Part shown: positions 46,536 through 58,594 of the stretch, piece after piece | Numbering within the stretch: position 1 is the stretch's first letter | Layout of the letters: every line of letters starts with the position of its first letter | DNA from: Gonatopus flavifemur | Lineage: Eukaryota; Arthropoda; Insecta; Hymenoptera; Dryinidae | Reading direction: 5' to 3' | Length of the DNA: 64,000 nt | Assembly: GCA_018340375.1 (NCBI GenBank) | Contig: JAFFJZ010000029.1 | Location: 2,604,001-2,668,000 of the forward strand | Made by a program: the position numbers and the translations under genes | Notes under the pieces: generated by a model | Seen by the model: only the letters and a program-made list of their open reading frames with translations | The model's database searches: none | Told to the model about the DNA's origin: nothing

Positions 46536-47104
46536 GGTTTACATGCACAAGTTTCATATTGTCTGAAACTTTTAGGTATAAACATATTCAATGCGTGAAA
46601 TACATATTGTTGTTTTGGGGCTTTCAATGAGGGTAAGAAAAATTCCCACATAATGTTTCACAAATTTCTTCCACCGCATGAAAAATTATTGGTTTGAATC
46701 CTTTTGGAATGATCTTGGTTGTTGAATTATACAGTCTGACATTCAATGATTCTGTTTATTGAGATTTGTGTTCTTATTTGTTCTCAATAAATCAGAATGG
46801 ATGAAGTCGTGAGAAAATTCAGAAAAATAATTTATTCAATAATACGAAAGATTTATTTGAAGTTGATTATCAACCTCTCTCACTTCTGATTTTGTAAATA
46901 TTTTCATACTCACATGTGCGTTTGGGAGTGTGAGATAGAAAAGGAATTTTTGATCAGAGCATGATCCATGAGCAATCCTAAAGACATATCTAAATCATAA
47001 ATTGTATTTATAAGAGTAAGTGATGCCATCAACATGCATCATTCTCATACTGATTGTTTTTTCAATTTTCTTTCTCGGATTATCATTTTATCGTCTACTC
47101 TCTA
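46536..47104. other. Unassigned stretch before the gypsy LTR
   Basis: AT-rich, with no clear coding or repeat signal. Confidence 0.35.
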
Positions 47105-47280
47105 TGTAGTGTAGTAGCGCATGCGCGGACTGTTCATATAGTTGTAACGCACCGAGAGCGACATAGAGAGAGAGTGTATCACGAGACGCAAGAGAATAAA
47201 GAGCCTGACTGCTATAACCGTACTTACGCGTGTTGGAGCTATTTATGAAGAACCCTACCCCTAATCGCATGAATCTTACA
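47105..47280 (+). mobile_element. 5' LTR of a Mag-like gypsy element
   Basis: 176 bases starting TGTAGTGTAGTAGCGCATGC and ending GAATCTTACA, directly followed by a primer site-like ACTGGCGACGAGGATTCAC (47281-47299). It contains AATAAAGAGCC (47196), a likely polyadenylation signal. The 3' LTR is missing because the element is cut at 50383. Confidence 0.7.
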
Positions 47281-47313
47281 ACTGGCGACGAGGATTCACT
47301 TCTTTTGTAGAAA

Positions 47314-50300
47314 ATGGATAGTGGTACTAGTGATATAGTAGGATTTAGTCCAAATTCAGAAAACGGAAATGTGTACGCAAGATGGACGCGTTGGTTGAGA
47401 TCCTTTGAATTGATGGTAACGAGCAAAGCCGTCACGGACAAACAACGAAAAAAAGCAATGCTGCTTCATTACGGCGGGTTAGAGTTACAAGACGTGTTTT
47501 ATTCGATACCAGGAGCACATACAGTATCTGCGACAGAAGATGCTCATCAGAAAACCGTGACAGCATTGAATGATTATTTCAAACCAAAAACGAATGTTAC
47601 ATATGAGAGGCAAATATTTCGAAATCTAAAACAAAACGAAGAAGAAACAATGGTGCAGTATGTGACGAGATTACGACAGCAAGCAAAAAACTGTAATTTC
47701 CATGACCAAGAGACGGAAATCTGTGGTCAAATTATTGAAAAGTGCGTCTCGAACAAACTCCGACGAAGATTATTAGAAAAAACGGACATCAAATTAGAAG
47801 AAGCGCTCGATATAGCAAAAACATTCGAAGCAGTATCGGCGCAAACGAAAGATATGGAAGAGCCAACAATAGCGCATTTATCTAAAGGGAAGAATCACGG
47901 GGGAAACACAACTAGGAAGGATGTACGATGTTTTCGCTGCGGTAATACAGGGCATTTACAAACCGACGAAAGATGCCCAGCGAGGAAGAGAACCTGTAAC
48001 CAGTGTGGTAGAGTAGGACACTTCGCTGCAATGTGCAAACCGAGGACTACGATGAATTGGAATACAGAGGGACGACGGAAAGGGACCAAAGTAAGGGAAC
48101 TGTCAGAACGCGCAAACAACAACACTGATGACGTCGATGAATACGCTTTTAATCTACAGGTGATATATACTTGTTCGACGGAACAATGTGCGGATGTTAG
48201 TGTTGGAGGTATAGTTTTGAATTTATTAATAGATTCGGGGGCATCGTGCAATGTGATTGATGAAAAAACTTGGATGAGGTGTAAACAAAAACAAATTGAA
48301 TGTGAATCGAAAAAAGATAGCACGAAGAAAATATATGCGTATGGACAGAAAAAACCGTTAGATTTATTAGGCGAATTCACATGTGATGTAGAGGTAGGGC
48401 AACAAAAAGTACGCGCAGATTTCGTTGTATTAAAAGGAAAGGCTAAGGGACTTTTAGGTTATGAAACGGCAAAAGCCTTGAAAATTTTGAGTGTTGGATT
48501 GGGAATAAATCGAATCGAGGTTGGTAAAGATAGTTTGTTCGAAGGAATTGGGAAATTAAAAGATTTTCAATTAACTTTACCGTTCGATAGATCGTATCCA
48601 CCGGTCGCACAGCCTATCCGAAGAATACCATTCAAATTACGCGATAAAATAAAACAACAAATACATACTTTGTTGAATCAAGATATTATAGAAGGGGTTA
48701 ATGGTCCAACGGCATGGGTTTCACCCGTAGTCCCTGTAATGAAAAAGAATGGAGGAACTCGAATTTGTGTCGACATGCGTCGGGCGAACGAAGCAATTTT
48801 GCGGGAGAGATACCCTTTGCCAGTATTGGAAGAAATTTTGGATTCGGTTCGCGGAAATAAATGGTTTAGTACATTAGATTTTAAATCTGCATATCATCAA
48901 ATAGAATTAGATGAAAAATCACGCGATATTACGACATTTGTGACGGATTCAGGATTATACCGCTATAAACGATTAATGTTTGGGATTAGCTGCGCACCCG
49001 AGATGTTTCAAAGAATTATGCGAACAATATTAAAAGATTGCGACGGAGCAATTAATTTTATAGACGATGTTATAGTATGCGGAAGAACAAAAGAAGAGCA
49101 TGATATGCGATTAAAAAAGGTTTTTGATAGATTTCGACAAGTGGGTTTAACTTGAGATAAAGATAAATGCGGATTTGGGAAGAATGAGATCACTTTCATG
49201 GGTTTTAAAATTTCGGGAGATGGATATAAACCTTTAGAATCTAAAGTGGAAGCAGGGCAGACATTCCGGATACCTAAGAACGCTGAGGAAGTAAGGAGTT
49301 TTCTGGGTCTGGTAAATTTTTGTGCAGCGTTTATCCCAAATTTGTCAACTATTAGCGAACCGTTACGCAAATTAACAAAGAAAAATGAAAAATTTATTTG
49401 GGGATTAGAACAAAGTGGAGCGTTCAAAATACTGAAAGAAAAACTTGCTAGTGCGGAAACATTAGGTATTTATAATCCGGAGGCGAAGACGCGAGTGGTT
49501 GCTGATGCAAGTCCAGTAGGATTAGGATGTATATTAACACAATTGGATGGAAAAAATAGATGGAGGGTCATCAGTTATGCAAGTCGGAGTTTAACAGAAT
49601 GTGAGAAACGTTACTCACAGACAGAAAAGGAAGCGCTGGCACTAGTTTATGCATGTGAAAGATTTTATAACTGGCTTTATGGTATTGAATTCGATTTAGT
49701 TAGCGATCATAAAGCGTTGACATTTATATTTGGACCGAGAACAAAACCGAATGCGAGGATCGAGCGGTGGGTTTTGCGCTTACAACCTTTTAGGTATAAA
49801 ATAGTGTATGAAAGAGGAACGTCAAATATAGCGGACGTACTATCACGGTTGAGTAAAGGAAATAATAATAATAAAATCAATCCTGAAGATGAACTGTATA
49901 TTAGTTGGTTCGTTGATGAAACAATACCAAAAGCGATGACTTTGGAGGAAATAGAGGAGGAATCAGAAAAAGATTGTACGCTAAGTGAAGTACGGAAAGC
50001 TATAAAAACGGGAAATTGGGAGTCATTAAAAAATTCGAGATTCAAAATACTCAAAGAAGAATTATGTTGTTACAAAAGCATAGTTTTAAAAGGCACGCGT
50101 ATTGTCATTCCGCAATCGCCAAGAAAGAGAGTTTTACACTTGGCACATGAAGGTCATCCCGGAATTGTGTCTATGAAAAGTAGATTGCGCAGTAAAGTGT
50201 GGTGGGAAGGAATGGATAAAGATGTAGAAAAAATAGTAAAATCTCGCAAAGGATGTCAACTCGTTCAAAATCCACTTCCACCACCACTTTTGCAGCGAAA

Positions 50301-50383
50301 TGAATTACCGGAAAAACCATGGGAAATACTTGCTATGGACTTGATGGGGCCTTTACCAACAGGTGAAAATATTTTCGTCATTA
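47314..50383 (+). pseudogene. Gag-Pol of a Mag-like Ty3/gypsy element, one stop, 3' truncated
   Basis: One frame runs from 47314 to 50383 with a single TGA at 49153. Gag: a capsid-like region (YARWTRWLRSFELMV, KQNEEETMVQYVTRLRQQAK) and two CCHC knuckles (CFRCGNTGHLQTDERC, CNQCGRVGHFAAMC). Protease LIDSGASCNVID. RT: VDMRRANEAILRERYPLP, WFSTLDFKSAYHQIEL, FIDDVIV as YxDD. RNase H: VVADASPVGLG, SQTEKEALALVYA, VSDHKALTFI, IADVLSR. Integrase finger begins HEGHPGIVSMKSRLR but its first cysteine is replaced (SRKGCQLV). It ends in MDLMGPLPTGENIF, at the first aspartate region, where the pogo-like element starts. Gag and Pol share one frame without a shift, as in Mag elements. Confidence 0.9.
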
Positions 50384-50849
50384 GGGGAGACTGGGGCAGG
50401 TTGGCGGGCGGGGCAGGTTGACGGGTTGCGTTTTTTTCTAACAGTAATTGTTTCTCAGCGTCATCCCTCGGATATTTTATAAGCTTCAATGAACCGCGTC
50501 ATGTCACAAAGTTTCACTATGATTGATAAACAAAGTCATTTCATAAACTGACTTATGTGTTCGTGAGTGAAAAAAGTAAAAAATTCTATTATTCTTTATA
50601 AGCTTATTCTGACTGTTCGGAGATTGGAATTAATGTAAGTATTGAACTTACACAGTCTTCAACCCCTCCTGTGAAGATATAAACCCTATATAATATCATA
50701 GTTTTTAACCTTATCCGAAGAATCTCATTTGGATACAGAAAGTGAGGTTGGGGCACGTTGGCGGGTTTCTTATAGGGCACGTTGGCGGGTTTCTTATGGG
50801 GGACATTGGCGGTTGTTTCCCAATATTCAAACAAATCATTTTTCAGAAA

Positions 50850-53144
50850 ATGGTTCGGAACTATAGAAGAAAAACAAATAGGGGAAATATCGACATCAAT
50901 ACATTGGAAGAAACATTAGTGGATGTGAAAATTCACAGGAAAACCTTCAAAGAGACATCTGATAAATATAAAATTCCTCTCAGAACATTAGAAAGACATG
51001 CTCAAAAAGTCAATCTACAAGAATTGATAGCTACGCACGACATTACAAACATGCAACCTCCGCAACCGAAAAACCGCGGCAGTTATGCGCGTAATTTTCA
51101 GGTAATTGTCACAATATTATTTTATATAAGTTCATAAACATCTGATAATCGATATTCAATCGAAATGTTCAACTCTTCCGAATTCTTGGATTGAAATTCC
51201 ACTGTTTGAGCAACTAGAAGGGAACCTGTATGATTTTCGAGTAAAATATTCATCCTGTTAGAATGAAAGCTTGAAATTTAATGAGAGAATTTCACGATCA
51301 CTACAGTTTCGAAGTGGATTTTTCACTTCGCAAAAGTGAAATCCCTAGTTGAAAAAAATTCATCGATTTTCGTCAAATCTCACTGAGTCTTGCCAAATTT
51401 TATCAAATCTCGGACAATGTTTTGACCAAATCTCATCCGGCGATTTGTCAATGGGATTCTGTGAGGAAAATGAATTTTCTCAATATGAATCTAGTTGAAT
51501 CTCGTCAAATCTCACTGAATTTAGGACAATGATCTAACCAAATCTGATGAAATTTACTCGTCAGATTCAGTGGATTCTTTTAACCAGGAATATCATTCGA
51601 AAAGAGTGAAAAATTCATTCGAATTGGATGGGTCCTCTTGTCACTAGGAATGGAGTGAAATCGTCAGATTCTCATTCTCCACAGTTCAGAGAACACTATT
51701 CCCAGTACTATCAATATGCTTTCAGATTTTTACTGACGCTGAAGAAACACAAATGATGGAATATATACTGAAAGCAGCGGATATTTACTTCGGCCTCTCA
51801 ATCAGTGACGTTCGTAAACTGGCTTTCACTTACGCTCAATCCTTAGATAAAGTACCATCTGCATGGGCCAAAAATCAGAAAGCCGGATCAGATTGGTATT
51901 ATGGATTTATGAAGAGACATCCAAATTTGTCTCTCCGAACTCCTGAGGCAACAAGTTTGGCTAGAGCGTCAGGCTTTAATAAACATTCTGTTGATGAATT
52001 TTACAATAATCTGGAGGTTGTATTGAAACGCCATAGTTTTATTCCAGCTGATATTTGGAATTGTGACGAGACCGGGGTCACAACAGTTCAGAAACCTAAT
52101 CGCGTCGTTGCCAGAAGAGGGTTTAAGCAAGTGGGAAGGATCACATCAGCCGAAAGAGGCGAACTAGTAACGCTCATGGTAACTGTATCTGCAAGTGGGT
52201 CTTCCATTCCACCATTTTTTGTGTTCCCTCGCGCAAAATTTCGTGACCATTTTCTCACAGACGCACCTATTGGTAGCGTTGGTTGTGCAAATCCATCTGG
52301 TTGGATGAAAGAAATTAATTTCGTACAATTTTTGAGACACTTTGTCAGGAATACAAAATGTTCAAAAGAAAAGCCAGTCCTCCTTCTTCTTGACAACCAC
52401 TCGTCCCACTTATCAGTGCCAGGCCTTGATTACGCTAGAGACAATGGCATTGTAATGCTTTCTTTCCCACCGCATTGTAGTCACAAATTGCAAATTCTCG
52501 ATGTTTCTGTGTATGGTCCATTGAAAAGATTTATAAATCAGGGAATTGATGATTGGATGACCGCTCATCCAGGTAAAACAATGTCCATGTATGACATTCC
52601 TGGCATTATAAAAGTAGCTCTTCCCAAAGCTTGCACACCATCTAACATCATGGCTGGCTTCAAAAAAACAGGAATCATGCCATTCAATAAAGAAAATTTT
52701 TCTGGACAAGACTTCCTACCGTCGTATGTAAACGATAGGTCCGATCCATCGATTGATTCCACGCCTTCAACTCCTACGCCAATTTGTTCGATACCCACAT
52801 CATCGACACATCTTTCTTTACAGCAAAATGAACCTTCTTTTGAGATTGAAGAGGATATTGAAAAACAAATTGAAAAATTGATACCACTACCAAAGGCGGG
52901 ACCAAGGAAGGCCACGAGAACATCAACACGTAAAAGGAAAACCGAAATCTTAACAAATAGTCCAGTGAGGAATGCATTGTCTGAATTAGCAAGTAAGGTA
53001 GCTGAAAGGAAACAGAAAAAAGAAGAAAATATGAAAAAACGTTTGAAAAAACAGTTCATCGTAGAAGAAATGGCAGATAATGGTCAAAAAAAGAAGAAAA
53101 TAAAAAACGTTCTTAAAAAAAATGTGAAGCAGAAATCAAAATAG
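50850..53144 (+). CDS. Pogo/Tigger-like transposase (two exons, uninterrupted)
   Basis: Exon 1 (50850-51101) starts MVRNYRRKTNRGNID and has a psq-type helix-turn-helix (TLEETLVDVK ... IPLRTLERHAQ), ending CAG/GTAATT. Exon 2 (51726-53144) follows a TTTCAG acceptor and keeps frame. It has a CENP-B-type DNA-binding half (DIYFGLSISDVRKLAFTYAQ, AGSDWYYGFMKRHP) and a DDE_1 core: D in WNCDETG, D in LLLLDNHSSH 109 residues on, and D in KLQILDVSVYGPLK 36 residues later (DD35D). A K/R-rich tail gives nuclear targeting. Total 556 residues. It would cut and paste the surrounding element. I prefer the ATG at 50850 because the frame upstream only translates terminal-repeat copies. No stop or frameshift is visible. 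Confidence 0.88.
51316..51617. mobile_element. MITE in the intron of the pogo-like transposase gene
   Basis: GGATTTTTCACTTCGCAAAA and GAAATCCCTAGTTGAAAA on the left pair with TTTTAACCAGGAATATC and GAGTGAAAAATTC on the right. The middle is made of GTCAAATCTCACTG words. It lies wholly inside the 624-base intron. Confidence 0.7.
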
Positions 53145-53550
53145 ATTGCAAAATTTTATCAGCAACGTTATCATTATGAAGGTTTATATTTCAGTTTCAT
53201 TTTTGAATGATTAGTGTAGAATAAAATATTCTGTTTTCGTTCTCAATACTCTTTATATCGATATGTATACATAATTATCTCCATAAATTTTCTTTTAATT
53301 CCACCGCCAACTTGCCCCATCTTGACCGCCAATTTGCCCCATCATAGGGGCAGATTGGCGGATATGTTGGATTCTACTTCTTTCATTTATCGTATCTCTG
53401 CTATTTTATTTCAGGTAACTAATTCTATGGTGATTTTTAGTTGAAGGTTGAACCTTCGAAACTGGCAAATATTGAATTCCTAACACGATTCCAAATATGT
53501 AAAAAAAATTGGCAAAAGTTTTCACCGCCAACCTGCCCCAGTCTCCCCTA

Positions 53551-54690
53551 AGGTGATATATTCATTGTTTAGGATAGCTGTTTTCAGATTTTTTAGTAAA
53601 TGTGCAAAATCAGCAATGACATATAATTTTCGGTTTTCATCCAGTGGATGGACAATGTAATGGACAATTTCGCTGTACCGTCCAGCAGAAATTCCGAAAG
53701 CTCTCCATAAAGCCTGATTTCCTGGACCCATATCGAATGTGATACAATTAACTTTGAGGCCGATTGATTCTGCTTTCTGCACAATCTGTGAAATGATTGG
53801 TTTCAAAATAGCTCCATTGTACCCATCACCAGTGAAATAATATCCTATGATTTGCTTCCAGCGAGCAGCTAACCCGCAGAGCATGAAAACCAGTGCATGC
53901 GATGCTTTACCTGTATGTTCTGGTAAAGTTATATCACCGACATAACTTTGGGTCGTATTATCAAATTAAGTCCCTGAAGTAATGCTCATTTCATCAAAAA
54001 CTATTCCGCATTCCTTATCACGATCTATGAACGTTGCTGTTTTTAGTTTTAAAAATTCCAAAAGATCATCAGAGATACCACTATCAAACTGAAAAGCTTC
54101 CAATCTTCTTCGAAGCGTTCGGAGTCCTGGTAGTGGTATATTTTGAGGGAGAAGTTCCTCGTATCCAGTAGTACCACAAGTAAACTCCAATTGAAGCGCT
54201 TTTTGTACCGTTTCGTTAGACCAGCCCTGGATCTTTCTTGAAGTTTGCAAACTTTTGATTTGATCTTCATTAAATATTTTTCGCAAAGAATTGATAATGA
54301 TTTTATTTCGGTTGAATTTCTGTATTTCTGTCTGGTACTTCGCGTTACATTTTTTCAAATTCATTTTTGAAATGATCAATTGCCTGCGGTGCTTCGCTGC
54401 TTGCCGTCTTATCTTCTGATTTTTATGATTTATAATTCTTCTCATTCTTTTTATTTGTGTTGCCATCTCCTTGATTTTCTTATCGTCATTTTTGTCCAAG
54501 GAATTAAAACCCAGAATTATGTCTTGATTGTTGCGAGAAGTACTAGGTACTATAATATTATTCTCATGAACCTGTGGGAATTTGTAAGGATTTTTGTGCA
54601 ATAAATTGATACTCAGATACTCTATTCGTCCGAGTTCAATGACATGAAAACAATATTCATTGAATGGCGGCCAAATCAAGGAAAGCAAGA
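53551..54690 (-). pseudogene. P-element/THAP9-like transposase, catalytic part
   Basis: Minus-strand frame from 54690: a K/R-rich coiled coil (KKIKEMATQIKRMRRIINHK), IQGWSNETVQKALQLEFTCG, IPLPGLRTLRRRL, GIVFDEMSI (a catalytic aspartate region). A TAA at 53970 interrupts it, but coding continues in frame: SYVGDITLPEHTGKASHALV, ARWKQIIGYYFTG, VNCITFDMGPGNQALWRAFG (second aspartate) and LYVIADFAHLLKNLKTAI. These are the RNase H-fold and GTP-binding insertion landmarks of P-type transposases. It is cut at 53550 by the pogo-like element. Its N-terminus may be the THAP exons at 59143-60108 on the same strand. Confidence 0.85.
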
Positions 54691-54728
54691 ATCCCCAAGA
54701 TCTAGTTTGGGAACATGAGTTGTGGTTA

Positions 54729-54911
54729 CCCGTAGAAAAGTTTTCCCTGGTTTTCCCTCATTTTTTCCATGGAAAATTTCGGTATTTTTTGGCAAGGTTT
54801 TCCCTCTAGGAAGGAAAAAACATGGAAAAAAACAGGGGAAACCTTGCCAAAAAATACCGAACTTTTCCATGGAAAAAATGAGGAAAAAAACAGGAAAAAC
54901 TTCCCTACGGG
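54729..54911. mobile_element. 183-bp palindrome, family C (TTTTTTCCATGGAAAA words), copy 1
   Basis: CCCGTAGAAAAGTTTTCCCT pairs with a right end of AACTTCCCTACGGG type; the inside repeats CATTTTTTCCATGGAAAA and CCTTGCCAAAAAATACCGA in both directions. A related copy lies at 55928-56096. Confidence 0.8.
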
Positions 54912-55872
54912 TGCTCTTTGACTACCACGAAGTTCTTCTTTCATTGATGGAGCCCTCACGTTTCGTACCGAATGCCTATTTTACCGAAAATCTATATTCC
55001 AAACGCTAATAGATGGAAAAATTATGATGCCGAATATGTGTGATTGGTAGCCCTGTTGTATTCCCAAAGACAAATATTCCGAAAATTAGTGTCACGAAGG
55101 GAGATATTCCGAAAACTGCAGAATGGTTCGGCTTCTCGAATTTATGAGAAATGAGCAATAATATCGAATAGAAAATATTCAGGACTATGAACATTCGGAA
55201 CACAAATTTTCCGACCAACCATCTTTTGGATTATTAGCCTTTCGGGATATAAGAGGGCTACCGTGTGATTGAATGAGACCGACAATTTCTCTTGGATCTA
55301 CAAGATTGACGAACCTAATTACTTTCATTGTAGGATGCTTCCGATATTTGTGCAAATTTTGCGAAATTAATGAGAAGGAAAAGGACGCAAGTATTGAAGC
55401 CTGCAAAATTTGCAAAATTTTCATGAATACCCAAAACAGCCATAATGAATCTCCAGTCTATCGACGTTCAGGAGATGGATTTTCGGTACAATGAGCGTTC
55501 GATGTAATAGTGGTCCACTCTTTTTAACTCAGTTTGGTTGTATGTTTGCAATTTCTCACAGAACTTTGAACAGTAGAATCAATTGTCAAGATTAAGGGAG
55601 AATCCTCAATTAGACGGCCTGAAAAAAGCGTTGTTTTCAGGATTTTTCTCACGAAAAACAAAAATTAAATCAAGCGATCTTTTTGGAATGTATTCATATA
55701 CATTTGAAGTTCACAAGAGCATTTGTTCCAGCGGGAAATAATGAGATAAAGCGCGGTTTTTCCTGTTTCCATTCCTATAATAATTATAACAATATTGGAA
55801 GGAAAACTGAATGGTAGAACTTGTAAAGGTAGGCCTAGATTGAGTTATATGAAACAAATTATGCAAGTAATA
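54912..55872. repeat. CCGAA-word repeat and unassigned DNA
   Basis: 54960-55260 and 55440-55510 carry irregularly spaced TTCCGAAA, CGAAT and TTCGG words, as at 21220-21480 and 23850-23945. The remaining sequence (55510-55870) shows no coding signal. Confidence 0.4.
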
Positions 55873-56141
55873 CCCAAGTAGCACAAGAGTTATGGAAGAA
55901 CTATATGGAAATTCTATATGAATTCATCCCGTCGGAAAGTTTCCCCTGTTTTTTTCCTTCATTTTTTCCATGGAGAATTTCGGTACCTTTTTCCAAGGTT
56001 TCTCTGTTTTTTCCTTCATTTTTTTCATGTTTTTTGCTTCTAGAGGGAAAAAATATGGAAAAAACGAGGAAAAAACAGGGAAATCTTTCCTACGGGATTG
56101 TATTCATTCTGAACTCTTTCAGAACTCTTGTGCTATCTGGG
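55873..56141. mobile_element. MITE, family A, copy 2, with family C element nested inside
   Basis: CCCAAGTAGCACAAGAGTTA pairs with AGAACTCTTGTGCTATCTGGG. At 55928-56096 it contains a CCCGTCGGAAAG ... CTTTCCTACGGG palindrome related to 54729-54911. Confidence 0.75.
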
Positions 56142-56204
56142 TGAGCACGTTTTCCTTCAATCCTCTAGTAAATTTCGAATTTTACAATTTTTTCGGGTTT
56201 TCAT

Positions 56205-56306
56205 CACCCTTACAGAACACAAACCTTCAGGAACGTTCATTAAATGTTCCTGGGCGTTTGCAAACGTTCAATGAACGTTCCTGAAGGTTTGTATTCTTTT
56301 GGGGTA
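56205..56306. mobile_element. MITE, family B, copy 2
   Basis: The interior ACAAACCTTCAGGAACGTTC pairs with GAACGTTCCTGAAGGTTTGT, and the outer ends with TTTTGGGGTA. Same family as 43037-43138. Confidence 0.75.
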
Positions 56307-56563
56307 GTTTACATAGAAGAATGATATATGAAAATTGGAATTGTTGTTGGTTTTTGTTTCTGAATAAGAAATACGACCTCTATCTTGCACACCGATGGGA
56401 GATTTTATCTGTGAGACGCTCTACATATATAAACGTAAATCTTATATATCTGATGATTTGACGTTGGAGAACTTTCTTATCAACCTCAAACATACATAAA
56501 AATATCCCCAAAAGCTCGTTTCATTCACTGAGAGAAAAAATTTCAGGCAACGTTTATAGTATA

Positions 56564-58594
56564 CAGGGTGGGGCATTTAAAGTGTCGCGGGCGTTTTTTC
56601 CAAAAATAAAGTGAGATACGAGAAAATTTTTCGGACAAAAGTTATAGGGTACCGAGGGGGACATCCGATGGTGGCCTTGGCTTTGACCTCAAATCTCATC
56701 TTCAAGGGCATTCTGAGATCAACTCTTGTTTTTTAAATAGCATCTCATATTTTTTACTGCAGATTTTGATTCTAGGTCAAAAACCAAGAAACTTTTGTCT
56801 GAACCATTTTCCTGAAATCCGCAAAAATGGCGCTCTAATCGATATTGTTCCATTTTGAATCTGACATTCGAATAACTCGAAAACGAAGGGTCTTGCAAAA
56901 GAATGTTTCGTACAACAGTTGTCAATACACAACACATTTCAATCGTCCACATTACCACCATTCAGAGCTCACGCGATGTAAACAAACGACGGGGTTCAGT
57001 GAAAATTCACGATTTTGAAAGTCAGTTTGTCAGTTACATTTGATTATTACTTGGTTTATGACAAATTGAAAATCATGGATATCCGATACAGGTTTCTGAA
57101 AAGATCGATATGATCTACATTTACGGTGAAGTGCATAAGAACCCCAGACAAGCATATGACTTGTATGCAGAACGATTTCCTGAAAGAACAAAGCCATCCA
57201 TTAGGTATTTTCAACGCATTACAAAATTATTCTCAGAAACGGGAAGTGTTACAAGGGAAAAACGACATCGAATGAGAACTGTTAGCGGAGAAAATGCGGA
57301 AGTTAATGTACTAGCTGCAGTAGCCAATAATCCACACGTGAGCTCTCGTGAAATTGAACTCCATTCGGGAATTTCTCGAAGAAGTGTTCTTCGAATACTG
57401 AAACGTCACAAATTCCATCCGTATCACATTTGTTTGCATCAAGACCTTCACGGTGATGATTTCGAAAATCATGTACAGTTTTGTCGATGGGGTCTAGCGC
57501 AAATGCACAATAACAACTTCATCAACATATTATTTTCTGATGAGTCGACGTTCACCAATCATGGTCAAGTAAATCGAGATAATATGCATTACTGGGCGAC
57601 AGAAAATCCGAGATGGTTACGTCAAGTAGAGCATCAAAGACAATGGGCTGTGAATGTTTGGTGTGGTATTTTTCGATCTCGAGTAATTGGACCGTACTTC
57701 ATTGCAGATACGCTAAATGGAGAGAAGTACAGACATTTCTTAGATCAAGTACTTCCAACATTACTTGAAGACATACCTATTCAGGAACGATTGAATATGT
57801 GGTATCAACACGATGGTTGTCCATCCCATTATGCAGTCACAGCTCGAGAAATATTGGACAGAGATTATCCTGGACGATGGATAGGACGTCGTGGACCAGT
57901 TCATTGGCCTGCCCGTTCTCCGGATCTTACTTCTCCAGATTTTTTTTCATGGGGATACATGAAAGATACAGTTTATCAACAAGCACCGACTCCACCTGAG
58001 AATATGCGTCAACGAATCATCAATGCATGCGCGAGCATCAATGAAGATATTTTAGCACGAGTTCAGCAATCTTTTGTAAAACGTTTTGAAATGTGTATTG
58101 AAGTCGAAGGCCATCATTTTGAGCATCTACTGCATTAAAATTATCCAAGTGATGTAGACGATTGAAATGTGTTGTGTTTTGTCTGTTATACCCCATCACC
58201 TCCGTTTCAGTTCAAGGGGTCCCCCTTGGAATCAGACAACTTTTGTCCGGAGCATTCTCCTCCAAGATCCTTCGTTTTCGAGTTATTCTAATGTCAGATT
58301 CAGTATGGAACAATATCGATAAGAGCGCCATCTTTGCGGATTTCAGGAAAATGGTTCAGACAAGAGTTTCTCGGTTTTTGACCTAGAATCCAAATCTGCA
58401 GTAAAAAATATGAGATGCTATTCAAAAAACAAGAGTTGACCTCAGAATGCCCTTGAAGATGAGATTTGAGGTCAAAGCCAAGGCCACCATCGGATGTCCC
58501 CCTCGATACCCTACAATTTTTGTCCGAAAAATTTTCTCGTATCTCATTTTATTTTTGGAAAAAACGCCCGCGACACTTTAAATGCCCCACTCTG
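56564..58594 (+). mobile_element. IS630/mariner-superfamily transposon with ~330-bp inverted repeats
   Basis: Ends CAGGGTGGGGCATTTAAAGT and ACTTTAAATGCCCCACTCTG, each next to TA. The inverted repeats stay highly similar over roughly 330 bases on each side (landmarks CATCCGATGGTGGCCTTGGC, GGTCAAAAACC, TCGATATTGTTCCAT and CGAAAACGAAGG with their complements). One uninterrupted transposase frame lies between them. Total length 2,031 bases. It looks young and possibly competent. Confidence 0.92.
57110..58138 (+). CDS. Mariner-superfamily transposase, 342 residues, uninterrupted
   Basis: N-terminal helix-turn-helix regions (AYDLYAERFPERTKPSIRYF; VSSREIELHSGISRRSVLRI) precede a DDE_3-type core: D144 in LFSDESTF, D235 in WYQHDGCPSH and D277 in SPDFFSWG. 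Forty-one residues separate the last two, a DD41D signature as reported for rosa-like elements, though the call of D277 over D272 is a judgement. The ATG at 57110 is used; an upstream ATG at 57075 is in another frame. No stop or shift occurs through the stop at 58136. Expected to act on the long terminal repeats around it. Confidence 0.88.
   Translation: MIYIYGEVHKNPRQAYDLYAERFPERTKPSIRYFQRITKLFSETGSVTREKRHRMRTVSGENAEVNVLAAVANNPHVSSREIELHSGISRRSVLRILKRHKFHPYHICLHQDLHGDDFENHVQFCRWGLAQMHNNNFINILFSDESTFTNHGQVNRDNMHYWATENPRWLRQVEHQRQWAVNVWCGIFRSRVIGPYFIADTLNGEKYRHFLDQVLPTLLEDIPIQERLNMWYQHDGCPSHYAVTAREILDRDYPGRWIGRRGPVHWPARSPDLTSPDFFSWGYMKDTVYQQAPTPPENMRQRIINACASINEDILARVQQSFVKRFEMCIEVEGHHFEHLLH

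Larger units (their letters stand above)
50384..53548 (+). mobile_element. Intact-looking pogo/Tigger-like DNA transposon (3.17 kb)
   Basis: Terminal inverted repeats GGGGAGACTGGGGCAGGTTG (left) and CAACCTGCCCCAGTCTCCCC (right), each flanked by TA (50382-50383, 53549-53550), the target of this superfamily. The module GGGGCAnnTTGGCGG recurs at the left end (two adjacent copies), at 50744-50815 (three) and inverted or direct at 53303-53372 and 53523-53540 near the right end, likely transposase-binding sites. It encodes one spliced transposase with no stops. Left flank is gypsy pol, right flank is a P-type transposase, so the flanks come from different elements. Confidence 0.9.

Noticed and set aside
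50742..50849. Extended N-terminus for the pogo-like transposase (GHVGGFL repeats)
   Set aside because: These codons only translate three copies of the GGGGCAnnTTGGCGG terminal module; ATG at 50850 begins the conserved domain.
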